Origin: Methylococcaceae bacterium
Lineage (GTDB): Bacteria > Pseudomonadota > Gammaproteobacteria > Methylococcales > Methylomonadaceae
Length of the DNA stretch: 19,477 bases
Reading direction: 5' to 3'
Assembly: GCA_021647585.1 (NCBI GenBank)
Contig: JAKIUK010000074.1
Coordinates: 1 to 19,477, forward strand
Shown: in pieces, positions 1 through 7,462 of the stretch
How positions within the stretch are numbered: position 1 is the first letter of the stretch
How the letters are laid out: each line of letters opens with the position of its first letter
Notes under the pieces: generated by a model
What the model was told of the DNA's origin: nothing
Database searches by the model: none
What the model saw: the letters and a program-made list of their open reading frames with translations, nothing else
Position numbers and translations under genes: made by a program

Positions 1-72
1 TTTGCTCCTTGCAAAACCTGCATACATCACATCCTTGTGAATAACCAGGAGCGGAGGCTTTGCCTACAGGGA
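1..72 (+). repeat. Direct repeat copy 1 (72 bp)
   Basis: This stretch is repeated at 246-317 with one mismatch (position 56 G versus 301 C), so 71 of 72 bases agree. The copy starts at the window edge and may extend further left. The near identity points to recent duplication or recombination between copies. Confidence 0.9.
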
Positions 73-245
73 AGGCAGAGATTGCTCCGGGCAATCTTTC
101 TACACTTCCACCATCCTTGGCGGTCGTAGGTAAGGCAGATAAATGCTCCTCGGCAACTGCTCCTGCATTGCTCTACTACATGCCTTCCATGGCATTATGC
201 ATAATCTGCATTCACCCCATCCTTGTGGCTTGGGCGTGACAGGTT

Positions 246-317
246 TTTGCTCCTTGCAAAACCTGCATACATCACATCCTTGTGAATAACCAGGAGCGGA
301 CGCTTTGCCTACAGGGA
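246..317 (+). repeat. Direct repeat copy 2 (72 bp)
   Basis: Second copy of the 72-bp unit at 1-72, 245 bp away. It carries the same TCC-loop hairpins and ends 33 bp before the dsbA stop codon. No intrinsic terminator with a T-run is clear here; the AT-only palindrome AGTAAA-GT-TTTACT at 319-332 lies between the repeat and dsbA. Confidence 0.9.
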
Positions 318-350
318 GAGTAAAGTTTTACTTTATATCATTATCATGAC

Positions 351-1052
351 TTATGGCAGCTCCTGTTCCTTCTTAATTAGATAATCAGCAACCTCCAACA
401 TTTCTTTTAAACCACCTGCTCGCATACGATCAATACGGTATTTACCGTTAATGATGATTTCTGGAACACCGGCAGGTGAGTAACTGTGTACATGTTGCTG
501 AGCCAGTTTTGCCTGATTTTCTACTGCAGCAGAATTAAAGGCTTGGGTAAATTCTTTATTATCAATACCATACTCTTTAAAGAAGTTCGCTAGATCATTT
601 TCGGTACTAATTTTTTTTTGTTCTATCACAATTGTGGTAAATAGAGGAATATGAATTTGTTCTAAAATCTTTAACTCATGAGCAGCATAAAATGCTTTTG
701 CGAATAATTTCATGGGTTGATTCCAAACTGCAGGGAAATACCAAAAATCGATATTATTCGATTTATTTTTTACCCATTCTTTAATTAAGGGTTCAAATTC
801 ATAGCAATGTGGACAGCCATATGAGAACATTTCTACTACTTCAATTTTACTTTTATCTCGAGTAGCGACCGGTTTATTCAAGACAACATAATGTTCACCT
901 GCAATGAACTGAAGGTTATTTTGTTCTGATAAATTCTTTATCGCTTTATTGACTGATTTAACAGTTGTTTCAGTTGCATAAGATTGTGGAATAAATGAAA
1001 CTGATAGCATAAGAGTGATTAAAGTGAATATATTCAATAGTTTGATTTTCAT
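351..1052 (-). CDS. dsbA: Thiol:disulfide interchange protein DsbA
   Basis: Periplasmic thioredoxin-fold oxidase that introduces disulfide bonds into exported proteins. The 233-residue product begins with a signal peptide (KIK, hydrophobic 8-20, cleavage probably after SYA near residue 26). The active site CPHC is at 80-83, inside FSYGCPHC, and the cis-proline is in GVP at 195-197, both typical of DsbA. The two active-site cysteines are the only cysteines. Length and layout match DsbA of gammaproteobacteria. The ATG start lies 5 bp after the stop of the Sco1-cytochrome-PCu(A)C gene, with AGG about 9 nt upstream, so the two are probably co-transcribed. In this context it may oxidise cysteines of the multicopper oxidase or act on the Sco domain; that role is inferred. 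The regulatory partner DsbB is not in the window. Confidence 0.93.
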   Translation of the reverse strand: MKIKLLNIFTLITLMLSVSFIPQSYATETTVKSVNKAIKNLSEQNNLQFIAGEHYVVLNKPVATRDKSKIEVVEMFSYGCPHCYEFEPLIKEWVKNKSNNIDFWYFPAVWNQPMKLFAKAFYAAHELKILEQIHIPLFTTIVIEQKKISTENDLANFFKEYGIDNKEFTQAFNSAAVENQAKLAQQHVHSYSPAGVPEIIINGKYRIDRMRAGGLKEMLEVADYLIKKEQELP

Positions 1053-1057
1053 GATAT

Positions 1058-2392
1058 TTACCTAACTGCAACATCGATTGAGACGATTTGTTTTTTTCCT
1101 GATTTAAAGGTTAAGGTCAAATCTACTTTTTGCCCTTTGGTTAAGTGTTTATGTGGTATTTTTAGCATTAAGTGTTTACCACCAGGCTCCAGTAACATGG
1201 TTCCATGCGCTGGAATTTCGGGATACATAATTTCCCGCATTTGCATCAAACCATCAATATTTGTCATTTCATGAATTTCGATAGTGTTGAAAAGTTTACT
1301 TTCCATTTTTATCAGAGTAACAGCTTCATTACCTTGATTATTAAGTGTCATATACCCCGCATTTACAGTCGCAGAAGTATCTGATTCTCTAATCCAGGAA
1401 TTAGTAATATCAATGACATTAGCGGTATTGTTAGGTAGCGATTGCTTGTAAGATTTTGGTTTATAATTGTTTATAGAATTGCCATTAAGTCTAATAGTTT
1501 CATCATTAATGTAATCAAAAATAACCCGTGCCTCTTCTTGATTCAATCGCATATTCGGCATGATTAAATTGTTATATTTTTGATAAAGGGCTAGAGCAAT
1601 AGGGTCTTTCTTTTCTAACATTTTATCTGGAGCTTTTAGCCAGTCGAATAACCATTGTTTGTCACGTCGTTTAGTTACACCAAGAAGATCGGGACCTAAT
1701 GATCCTGCTATTTCATTACCCGTCAAGGAATGACATGTAATGCAGCGGGTACGGAAAATCTGTTCTCCTCTGGGTATGTTCCTTAATTTTGGCGCATTGG
1801 AAAAATCCTTTTGAGGCGTTGCTGTCTTCCATCCTGTAAGCCAATTACCAATCTGATCGGCTATAACATAAGGATTTTCGAAGGGAGAACGTTTCATCCA
1901 CCGGCCTGTAGCTTGGTTTCCAATGATTAAGCTAACATTGTGGTTATTTGATCCATCCTGAATTTCCTCGATGTATAAACCAAGCTTCTTGCGCAGTAGG
2001 ATAATATCTTCCATTTTACCAGTAAGAAATGTCCAACGTGCTTTAAATCGGTTCCTATATGCTCTAAGAACTGGTGGTGTGTCATTTTCAGGGTCTACAG
2101 TAATCGAATAAAAGAATACATCTTTACCCAAGCGGAGGCCCATAATTTTTTGCACTTTAGCCAGTTGCGCAGTTTCCAGTGGACAAGAGTCAGGGCAATG
2201 AGTGTAGATAAAGTTAATTACCACGACTTTGTCTTTGATAAGGTCATCAAAAAAGTGTACAGTTTTTCCATTGTGTGTCACTAACGGAACATTAGGAAAA
2301 TAGTTAGAACCCCAAGGAGAGGCAGCATATAAAGTTGAACTATTACCTGTAATAAACAAGGCAAAGGCCACTACCCAAAGATATTTGTGCAT
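1058..2392 (-). CDS. Sco1 - cytochrome c - PCu(A)C triple-domain copper chaperone
   Basis: Exported 444-residue fusion. The ATG at 2392 is preferred to an in-frame TTG at 2410 because AGGAAG sits 5 nt upstream and a clean signal peptide follows (cleavage near LYA, residue 23). Domains: Sco1/SenC, about 30-190, with CPDSC (C66, C70) and H151 as copper ligands; a class I cytochrome c, about 205-300, with CITCH (C217, C220, H221) and Met278 or Met281 as candidate axial ligand; and PCu(A)C, about 325-444, with the full H-X10-M-X21-H-X-M signature (H374, M385, H407, M409). Sco1 and PCu(A)C proteins normally cooperate to load copper into the CuA site of cytochrome oxidase. Here no oxidase subunits are nearby. 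The upstream gene is a multicopper oxidase, so copper delivery to that enzyme, or electron transfer from it through the heme, is plausible but inferred. Confidence 0.92.
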   Translation of the reverse strand: MHKYLWVVAFALFITGNSSTLYAASPWGSNYFPNVPLVTHNGKTVHFFDDLIKDKVVVINFIYTHCPDSCPLETAQLAKVQKIMGLRLGKDVFFYSITVDPENDTPPVLRAYRNRFKARWTFLTGKMEDIILLRKKLGLYIEEIQDGSNNHNVSLIIGNQATGRWMKRSPFENPYVIADQIGNWLTGWKTATPQKDFSNAPKLRNIPRGEQIFRTRCITCHSLTGNEIAGSLGPDLLGVTKRRDKQWLFDWLKAPDKMLEKKDPIALALYQKYNNLIMPNMRLNQEEARVIFDYINDETIRLNGNSINNYKPKSYKQSLPNNTANVIDITNSWIRESDTSATVNAGYMTLNNQGNEAVTLIKMESKLFNTIEIHEMTNIDGLMQMREIMYPEIPAHGTMLLEPGGKHLMLKIPHKHLTKGQKVDLTLTFKSGKKQIVSIDVAVR

Positions 2393-2427
2393 AAGGCTTC
2401 CTACTAGCAATTAATAAATAGAAAATT

Positions 2428-2620
2428 AGATCGTAGTAAGGAACGTGCACAATATAACTTGAACAATTGACTTTGTATTTTGTCCGTCTTGTTCGTTGTA
2501 GAAAGGGTTGCGTAGCTTGCTACGCACTCATTTCCACGCCTTGAATACGAACAAACTACTTTGCCAATTATCCAACTTATTCTGCGCGCGTTCCTAAGTG
2601 TTTTTAACTCCCTACGATCT
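2428..2620. repeat. 193-bp foldback element, copy 1
   Basis: Large imperfect inverted repeat between the multicopper oxidase stop and the Sco1-fusion start. The ends AGATCGTAG (2428-2436) and CTACGATCT (2612-2620) are exact reverse complements. Inner matches include AAGGAACG with CGTTCCTA and TTGTTCGT with ACGAACAA, and the centre is GCGTAG (2510-2515), loop CTTG, CTACGC (2520-2525). Its left arm is related to 11347-11434 and its core to 16666-16807. No ORF is present. It resembles a MITE or large REP-type element and could form a long hairpin in the transcript, affecting read-through from the oxidase gene to the chaperone gene. Confidence 0.85.
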
Positions 2621-2649
2621 AAATGTTGACTACAATCTTAATTTATCTC

Positions 2650-5600
2650 CTATTGTAAGGTTTGAGATTCTAGTTGGCGTACTCTGTGAATCACCGCATC
2701 AATAGTCATTGGTGTTGGACAGTTAACAACATGTGGTGCGTTTAGGTTGTTAAAATCATAGTCATCGACGCGAACGCCAGTAGTGTCACCTTGATTAATT
2801 CTAGGTGGTGCCGGGAATTCCAGAATTTCAATTTTACCTGCAGCACGTAACTCTTTTAGTTGCCCCAGACCTTTAACTACACCACCATTTTCGACCGCTG
2901 GTACTAGCCAGTGAGCAAAACCAATGTGCCACATTGGGCTGTAACGTTGTTCGGGCATGAAGTAAGAAGGAAGACCCACTTGACTACCAAATGGTCCACC
3001 ACCAAGTATGCCATTACCATCACCCTCTTCAGCACCATTAGCTGGCATAGGTGGATAGCTTGGACGTATCCGCGCAGGGGGTACGAACTGAACCAGTGGA
3101 ACTGCAGTGCTGCCCAAGAATTGATGCTTGGGCACAGAAGGTACACCCATTGCTCTTGCAGGGCCATCAGGCCAGGTATCCAATACCACATAGTAAGGCA
3201 GATAATCACCACGGTCAGACCAGGATTTATGAAGTTTAACAGTCACAAAAGGATTCGGACCATCAGTGTTCATCGCCACTATATGTCCTGATTCATGTAA
3301 TGCACCCCATGCATTTCCATTGTACATACAGCTGGTATTTGCTGGAAGATCAGGAAAGCTGGTACAACTTTCATCTATCCGATTATGTTCCCAGTCTTTA
3401 TCTCCCCATTTGAAGATAATTGCATTGAATATTACATCCTTACCTTCGTAATTGACACGACGTAATGGTGAATAGGTGTTGTTTGGGTCTACTGGTGGTA
3501 TACCCACTCGTTGAGGTTCAAGAGGAAGTATCAAGTCAGTATTTGACCAAACTGGATTAGGTAAATCACCGTAAAAGGTCCAGTTACCTGACTTATCCAC
3601 TTTAGCTACAGCTGTTGCAGCTTCAGGTGCACCCACTAAGCCACCTGCCCAAGATAAGCCTAATTTTTCAGATAATTCCAAATCACTGACATCATGCAGA
3701 ACATACCAAACTTCGGTTTCTACACCATTTTCATCGATATTAATACCCTTGGTGAGTGGGTAGGTTATTGTTCCACGTTCATTATCAGGTTCTGGGTCTG
3801 ATAGGGCATCGCCAAGAGGGGTATCACGAATATGATCAAGTTCACCGATAACAGCGCCTTTGACCCAAACAAAGACTGGATCTAGTTCAGGACCAAATTG
3901 TCCTATCGCATCACCCGTTCTGAAAGTAGGTAATGCAACAGTATCAACATAGCTGACTCCATCCCAGGAAGGAATGGGTGTTGGCATTAACTTGACCTGA
4001 CCAGGATGTTCTATGTCCCATCGTAAGAGCATGGCGTGATCTTCATGTTGAGTATTATGGCAATGTTCCATATAAGTTCCAGCGAACTCTCTAAAGCGCA
4101 GTGCTATCTCAATCAAATCACCACTGTCTGGTTGCGGCCCAAGGCGATAAACATCTTTACGCGCCCATTTTTCCCATTCAGGTGGTTCTTTTCCATCCCT
4201 TCTTAGGATAATACCTTCTTCAAAGTGAATATGTACGGGATGACTCCAGGTACCACTATTAATCAAACGCCATACTTCTAGGCCACCTGAGTTTTTAGAT
4301 GGCGCTGCTGAAACACGACGTGGATCCATACCATAGCCTTTTCCTCCATCGGATTGAATTACCCAGGGTTTTTCGTCTGTGGGCTCTCTTTCAAACGCAA
4401 AAGATCGGTGAACAGCATTAGCCAGTTCTTCTTCAGTAGGTCTGCGTAAAGGAATCATGGTTTTCTTGCCTGCTACATACATAGCAGGGTCCATACTAAG
4501 ATCTTTGCCCTCGTAATCGTGAACACGAAATTCCATGAATTTTCCGACTACCGGGTCACCGTTTACCCAGCGGTCAGCTATACCATCGCCATCTTCATCA
4601 ACTGTAGATGCAGCATAGGAGCCATTTGCAATATCAGCAAGAGCAATTGGTTTGTCAGTGGATTGACCATTCTTATGTTGTAATAGATTGACCATATAAA
4701 GCTTGTCACCTTTTTTGAACTTACTGAAATCAACAACAATATCGTAGCGCTCGGCAATACCTTGAGTAGGTAATTCACCGTTCTCGAAATAGACAGTATG
4801 CTCCATTAAGTTACCATCATTAGCAACCATATGAAAAGGTACGGGGTTTCCAGCTTGATCCATTAGAGCCACTTTGAAATAACGTGACACTGAGCCGTTC
4901 AATATACGAAAACGATATCTACGTGCACGTACATCCAGATAAGGTTTGTATAACCAGTTCACAGTCATCACATCACCGATAAACCCTTTTAGATTAAACG
5001 GGTTAAACCAGAGTTGACCATCACTATCCCAGGCTTTTTCAGCTAATAGAAGATTGACATCATAATCACGGTTGCCCCAGTCTAGTGCTGTACCACTCGG
5101 TAGCCGCAAATTAACACCATCGTCTATGGCTTCATTACCCCGGTCGAGTGCACTGTAGTAATTCATCATTGCAGCATTGCCCTTATAGACGTTTTGCGCA
5201 GTGAAATCCAGCATGTGATCGTGGAACCAATGCGTACTCATAGTTTCCCGCCAGTCTCCAGCAATCTTTTTTATACCGCCCTTGCCATCTGGAGTACCTG
5301 ACCTAGGATCCTCGGCATCGGTGTTAACTGAATCACGACCTGCAAGTTGAATAGGCCAGCGATAATCATAATATTGTCCAGGGAAGAAAAAAGAATTAGC
5401 ATAGCCGTCACTTTCAGCAGGTGTATGTCCGTTATGTTCGTGAGTAGTGATGGTATGTACGCCAAAGCCATTGTTTGCGGCTACGTCAACAGGCAATGTA
5501 TTATAGTGACGCATCAACACAGATTCACCATAACGGACGTTAAGCAGTTTTGGTGGCAGGGTGCCATCAAATGTCCATAATGATGTGTTCTTTTGTACTG

Positions 5601-6552
5601 GCATATTTGGGTGGAATTTAACTTCAATGCCTCTTGTAGTTCCTTTTGACTTTTTAGAGTCTGTTGTTTTGTAATAGAGCCCTTTTTTACCAAATTCTCC
5701 CTTTTTATATTTATGTCTTTGTTTTTTATCTCGAAGACCACCATTCATACGAGCTCCTGATTGAGCTGTCTGGAAGTATACTTCGGGTGTAAACTCTTCC
5801 CAGCGTTGATGGGACCATCCCAAACCTGGTGGACGTCCCTCAGCAGGCGGATCATCAAGTTGACGACCAATAAACGATTCAATTAATGGTTGCCAAGGGT
5901 TCAAGTCATGATCATTCGCAAACTTGGTCGGGTTAGGCCATATTCGTTGGGCAAGAAACGTATCTAGGTTTTCACCTTCAGGTACACTTTGTGCATCGGA
6001 AGGCATAGGTAAAGATTTCCAGTTTTTAGGTTGTTTTTTTTTAAATTTTAGACGACTAGTACCAAACTCTTCAAAACGTAACATTTTCTGAGAGAATGGT
6101 TTAGCATCATATAACGGACTTGGAGCGCCATTAGTAGGCACGTTAAAAATACCATCATCGCGCTGTTCAAGTTGTTGCAATACATTTTCTGCTACGGCAT
6201 CAACACCTGTTCCAGTAACGCCACCTTCAAAAGATCCAATATTGACTTCTGCAGGGTCATCAGCTAAATCGCCGATGATAAGCTCGCCAAAATGTGATGG
6301 ATCATCATCGGCAGGGATGGATGGGCTATCATAATTATGTGTGGGTCCATCATTGGCTTCAACATAATCGTCGTCTGAATCGCCGGTGACAAGCTCACTT
6401 AAACGTGATTGGGCATCATCTGTAGAACTGGAGGGATTGTCATGAGCATATGTAGTTGTAGAAATAAAACATGTTGTTAGTAGTGCAAGCCCTGTTGTTC
6501 TTAGAAATAACAAGGACTTGTCAATAATATCGGGTCGATTTAAAGTTGTCAT
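2650..6552 (-). CDS. Large MofA-like multicopper oxidase (exported)
   Basis: 1300-residue exported copper oxidase. I start it at the ATG at 6552, not the in-frame start at 6666, because TAGGAG lies 7 nt upstream and a signal peptide follows (hydrophobic 13-31, cleavage near TYA at residue 36). Copper motifs occur in the expected order: HEHNGH (H371, H373), HWFHDH (441-446), HPVHIH (771-776, the HxxHxH site) and HCHNTQHEDHAM (830-841), with Cys831 and Met841 as type-1 ligands. The stretch from HEHNGHTPAESDG to MMNYYSALDRG recalls the MofA family linked to Mn(II) oxidation in Leptothrix; substrate remains unproven. Unusual points are about 330 residues before the first motif, including a duplicated acidic segment (about 46-104), and about 459 residues after the last. 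An aspartate-rich DEDGDG loop (652-657) may bind calcium. Besides Cys831, the mature protein has only Cys1063, Cys1075 and Cys1278. Confidence 0.9.
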   Translation of the reverse strand: MTTLNRPDIIDKSLLFLRTTGLALLTTCFISTTTYAHDNPSSSTDDAQSRLSELVTGDSDDDYVEANDGPTHNYDSPSIPADDDPSHFGELIIGDLADDPAEVNIGSFEGGVTGTGVDAVAENVLQQLEQRDDGIFNVPTNGAPSPLYDAKPFSQKMLRFEEFGTSRLKFKKKQPKNWKSLPMPSDAQSVPEGENLDTFLAQRIWPNPTKFANDHDLNPWQPLIESFIGRQLDDPPAEGRPPGLGWSHQRWEEFTPEVYFQTAQSGARMNGGLRDKKQRHKYKKGEFGKKGLYYKTTDSKKSKGTTRGIEVKFHPNMPVQKNTSLWTFDGTLPPKLLNVRYGESVLMRHYNTLPVDVAANNGFGVHTITTHEHNGHTPAESDGYANSFFFPGQYYDYRWPIQLAGRDSVNTDAEDPRSGTPDGKGGIKKIAGDWRETMSTHWFHDHMLDFTAQNVYKGNAAMMNYYSALDRGNEAIDDGVNLRLPSGTALDWGNRDYDVNLLLAEKAWDSDGQLWFNPFNLKGFIGDVMTVNWLYKPYLDVRARRYRFRILNGSVSRYFKVALMDQAGNPVPFHMVANDGNLMEHTVYFENGELPTQGIAERYDIVVDFSKFKKGDKLYMVNLLQHKNGQSTDKPIALADIANGSYAASTVDEDGDGIADRWVNGDPVVGKFMEFRVHDYEGKDLSMDPAMYVAGKKTMIPLRRPTEEELANAVHRSFAFEREPTDEKPWVIQSDGGKGYGMDPRRVSAAPSKNSGGLEVWRLINSGTWSHPVHIHFEEGIILRRDGKEPPEWEKWARKDVYRLGPQPDSGDLIEIALRFREFAGTYMEHCHNTQHEDHAMLLRWDIEHPGQVKLMPTPIPSWDGVSYVDTVALPTFRTGDAIGQFGPELDPVFVWVKGAVIGELDHIRDTPLGDALSDPEPDNERGTITYPLTKGINIDENGVETEVWYVLHDVSDLELSEKLGLSWAGGLVGAPEAATAVAKVDKSGNWTFYGDLPNPVWSNTDLILPLEPQRVGIPPVDPNNTYSPLRRVNYEGKDVIFNAIIFKWGDKDWEHNRIDESCTSFPDLPANTSCMYNGNAWGALHESGHIVAMNTDGPNPFVTVKLHKSWSDRGDYLPYYVVLDTWPDGPARAMGVPSVPKHQFLGSTAVPLVQFVPPARIRPSYPPMPANGAEEGDGNGILGGGPFGSQVGLPSYFMPEQRYSPMWHIGFAHWLVPAVENGGVVKGLGQLKELRAAGKIEILEFPAPPRINQGDTTGVRVDDYDFNNLNAPHVVNCPTPMTIDAVIHRVRQLESQTLQ

Positions 6553-6559
6553 TGCAGAA

Positions 6560-6565
6560 CTCCTA
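6560..6565 (-). promoter_or_regulatory. Shine-Dalgarno of the oxidase overlapping the upstream ORF stop
   Basis: On the minus strand this reads TAGGAG, 7 nt before the ATG at 6552, and it decides the oxidase start. Its first three bases are also the TAG stop codon of the 52-codon ORF at 6563-6721. Ribosomes ending that ORF would therefore sit on this site, a layout expected for translational coupling. Confidence 0.7.
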
Positions 6566-6721
6566 TAAGCCTTGAATGAGTGAAATGTTTTGATGCTGAT
6601 AATCCTGTGAAACAATACGATGCTTGATACTAGCATCCAATCTTCGGTGCTCACCAAATATTGCAACTGTCCTGGAAATAGAAACAGTTCTCTTATTTAA
6701 TACTTTTCTTCTAGTTTTCAT
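6563..6721 (-). CDS. Small basic 52-residue ORF upstream of the multicopper oxidase
   Basis: Short ORF not recognised as any family. It starts with ATG at 6721, preceded by GAGG with a 7-nt spacer, a good ribosome binding site. The N-terminus is very basic (MKTRRKVLNKR), followed by VSISRTVAIFGEHRR, and it ends in SLIQGL. It has no cysteine and no convincing membrane segment. Its TAG stop falls within the oxidase Shine-Dalgarno. It could be a leader peptide or small protein that couples or controls oxidase translation, or a chance ORF. The SD quality and exact stop placement favour it being translated; its sequence alone gives no function. Confidence 0.45.
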   Translation of the reverse strand: MKTRRKVLNKRTVSISRTVAIFGEHRRLDASIKHRIVSQDYQHQNISLIQGL

Positions 6722-7462
6722 GATTAATCCTCAATCTCTCAAATTTACAAACAATAAAGTTATTGAATGAAGATACTTACCGGGCTGGCTACTGGTGGTC
6801 TTGATATTAATTAACAATTCCCTAATCTTCCTCAAAATCTAAATTTGTTTGCTGTAGGTAGTAATGCTCAGGTTGTTTAACATTTATATGGAGCTGAATT
6901 GACCCTTGCAAGTCAGGAATTATTAACAAAAATGATAATTCCCTCGCGGTAAACTATATGCTTTAGAACATTATTTACGAGGTACTATTTCAACTTGAAA
7001 AAGTGAAATATTCACTATAGAAATAAAGGTTTTGATGGTAACTCGACTTATATCCCTTGAGTCAATGATTTTGTCCTTAGAGAAAATGTCCTTGCAGATT
7101 AATAAGGGATTGAATATAAAAGAGAAGACATTGTAAAGTGAATTTTTCACATATTTTATGATAATAGGTAATACTTATAATATTTCGTTTCTGCGATTAT
7201 TACCGAGAACATTTAATTAAAACCAATATTGTTTTTTACATGTATTAGACGACTAATAACTCATAATTATTTTGATGATATGTTAGTGGCAAAGAGGGGT
7301 CTTGCAGGTAGAGAAAAATATTTTATCCAACCATCGGAATAACCAATACCATCCAGTCTTTATACACAGGATTAATTTTTTGCTCAAGTACTTGAAACAA
7401 CCAAAGAATCCATAAACTATTTTTAGGTTGAATCAGGGGTTAATTTAATACACGGGGATAAT
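6722..7462. other. Long AT-rich gap between divergent genes
   Basis: This 741-bp region separates the oxidase transcription unit (minus) from the TIM-barrel gene (plus). All frames are interrupted by stops at about the density expected for such AT-rich DNA, and I see no tRNA, rRNA or clear terminator. Promoters for both directions should lie here, but no -35/-10 pair stands out. Just inside the 52-codon ORF, AACTGT (6665-6670) and ACAGTT (6684-6689) form a 6-bp inverted repeat that could be an operator; this is weak. Confidence 0.5.

Larger units (their letters stand above)
1..317. repeat. Array of short TCC-loop hairpins
   Basis: Non-coding stretch downstream of dsbA. It contains many tiny inverted repeats whose loops almost all contain TCC. 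Examples are TTTGC/GCAAA (1-5 with 11-15, loop TCCTT), TCACA/TGTGA (27-31 with 36-40, loop TCCT), AGATTGC/GCAATCT (79-85 with 91-97, loop TCCGG), CCA/TGG (111-113 with 118-120, loop TCCT), TGC/GCA (158-160 with 165-167, loop TCCT), ATGCC/GGCAT (180-184 with 191-195, loop TTCCAT) and AGGTTTT/AAAACCT (241-247 with 258-264). A TGCCT/AGGCA stem at 61-65 with 73-77 lacks the TCC loop. No ORF is apparent. The arrangement looks like a lineage-specific palindromic repeat; function unknown. Confidence 0.75.

Noticed and set aside
1..317. Possible CRISPR array because of the repeated 72-bp unit
   Set aside because: Only two copies separated by 173 bp, with no regular spacers and no cas genes; the unit is itself made of small hairpins.
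2904..5744. Several open frames on both strands overlapping the multicopper oxidase
   Set aside because: They are shadows of the oxidase frame, lack good SDs and do not resemble proteins.
6553..6666. Oxidase start at 6666 adding 38 residues
   Set aside because: It would place 38 non-signal-like residues before an obvious signal peptide, whereas the ATG at 6552 has TAGGAG at ideal spacing.
6767..7462. Possible decayed coding frame continuous with the TIM-barrel gene (MKILTGLATGGLDIN, then NLFAVGSNAQVV)
   Set aside because: About 14 stops in 232 codons is near what such AT-rich random sequence would give, and the peptide pieces match no family I can name.
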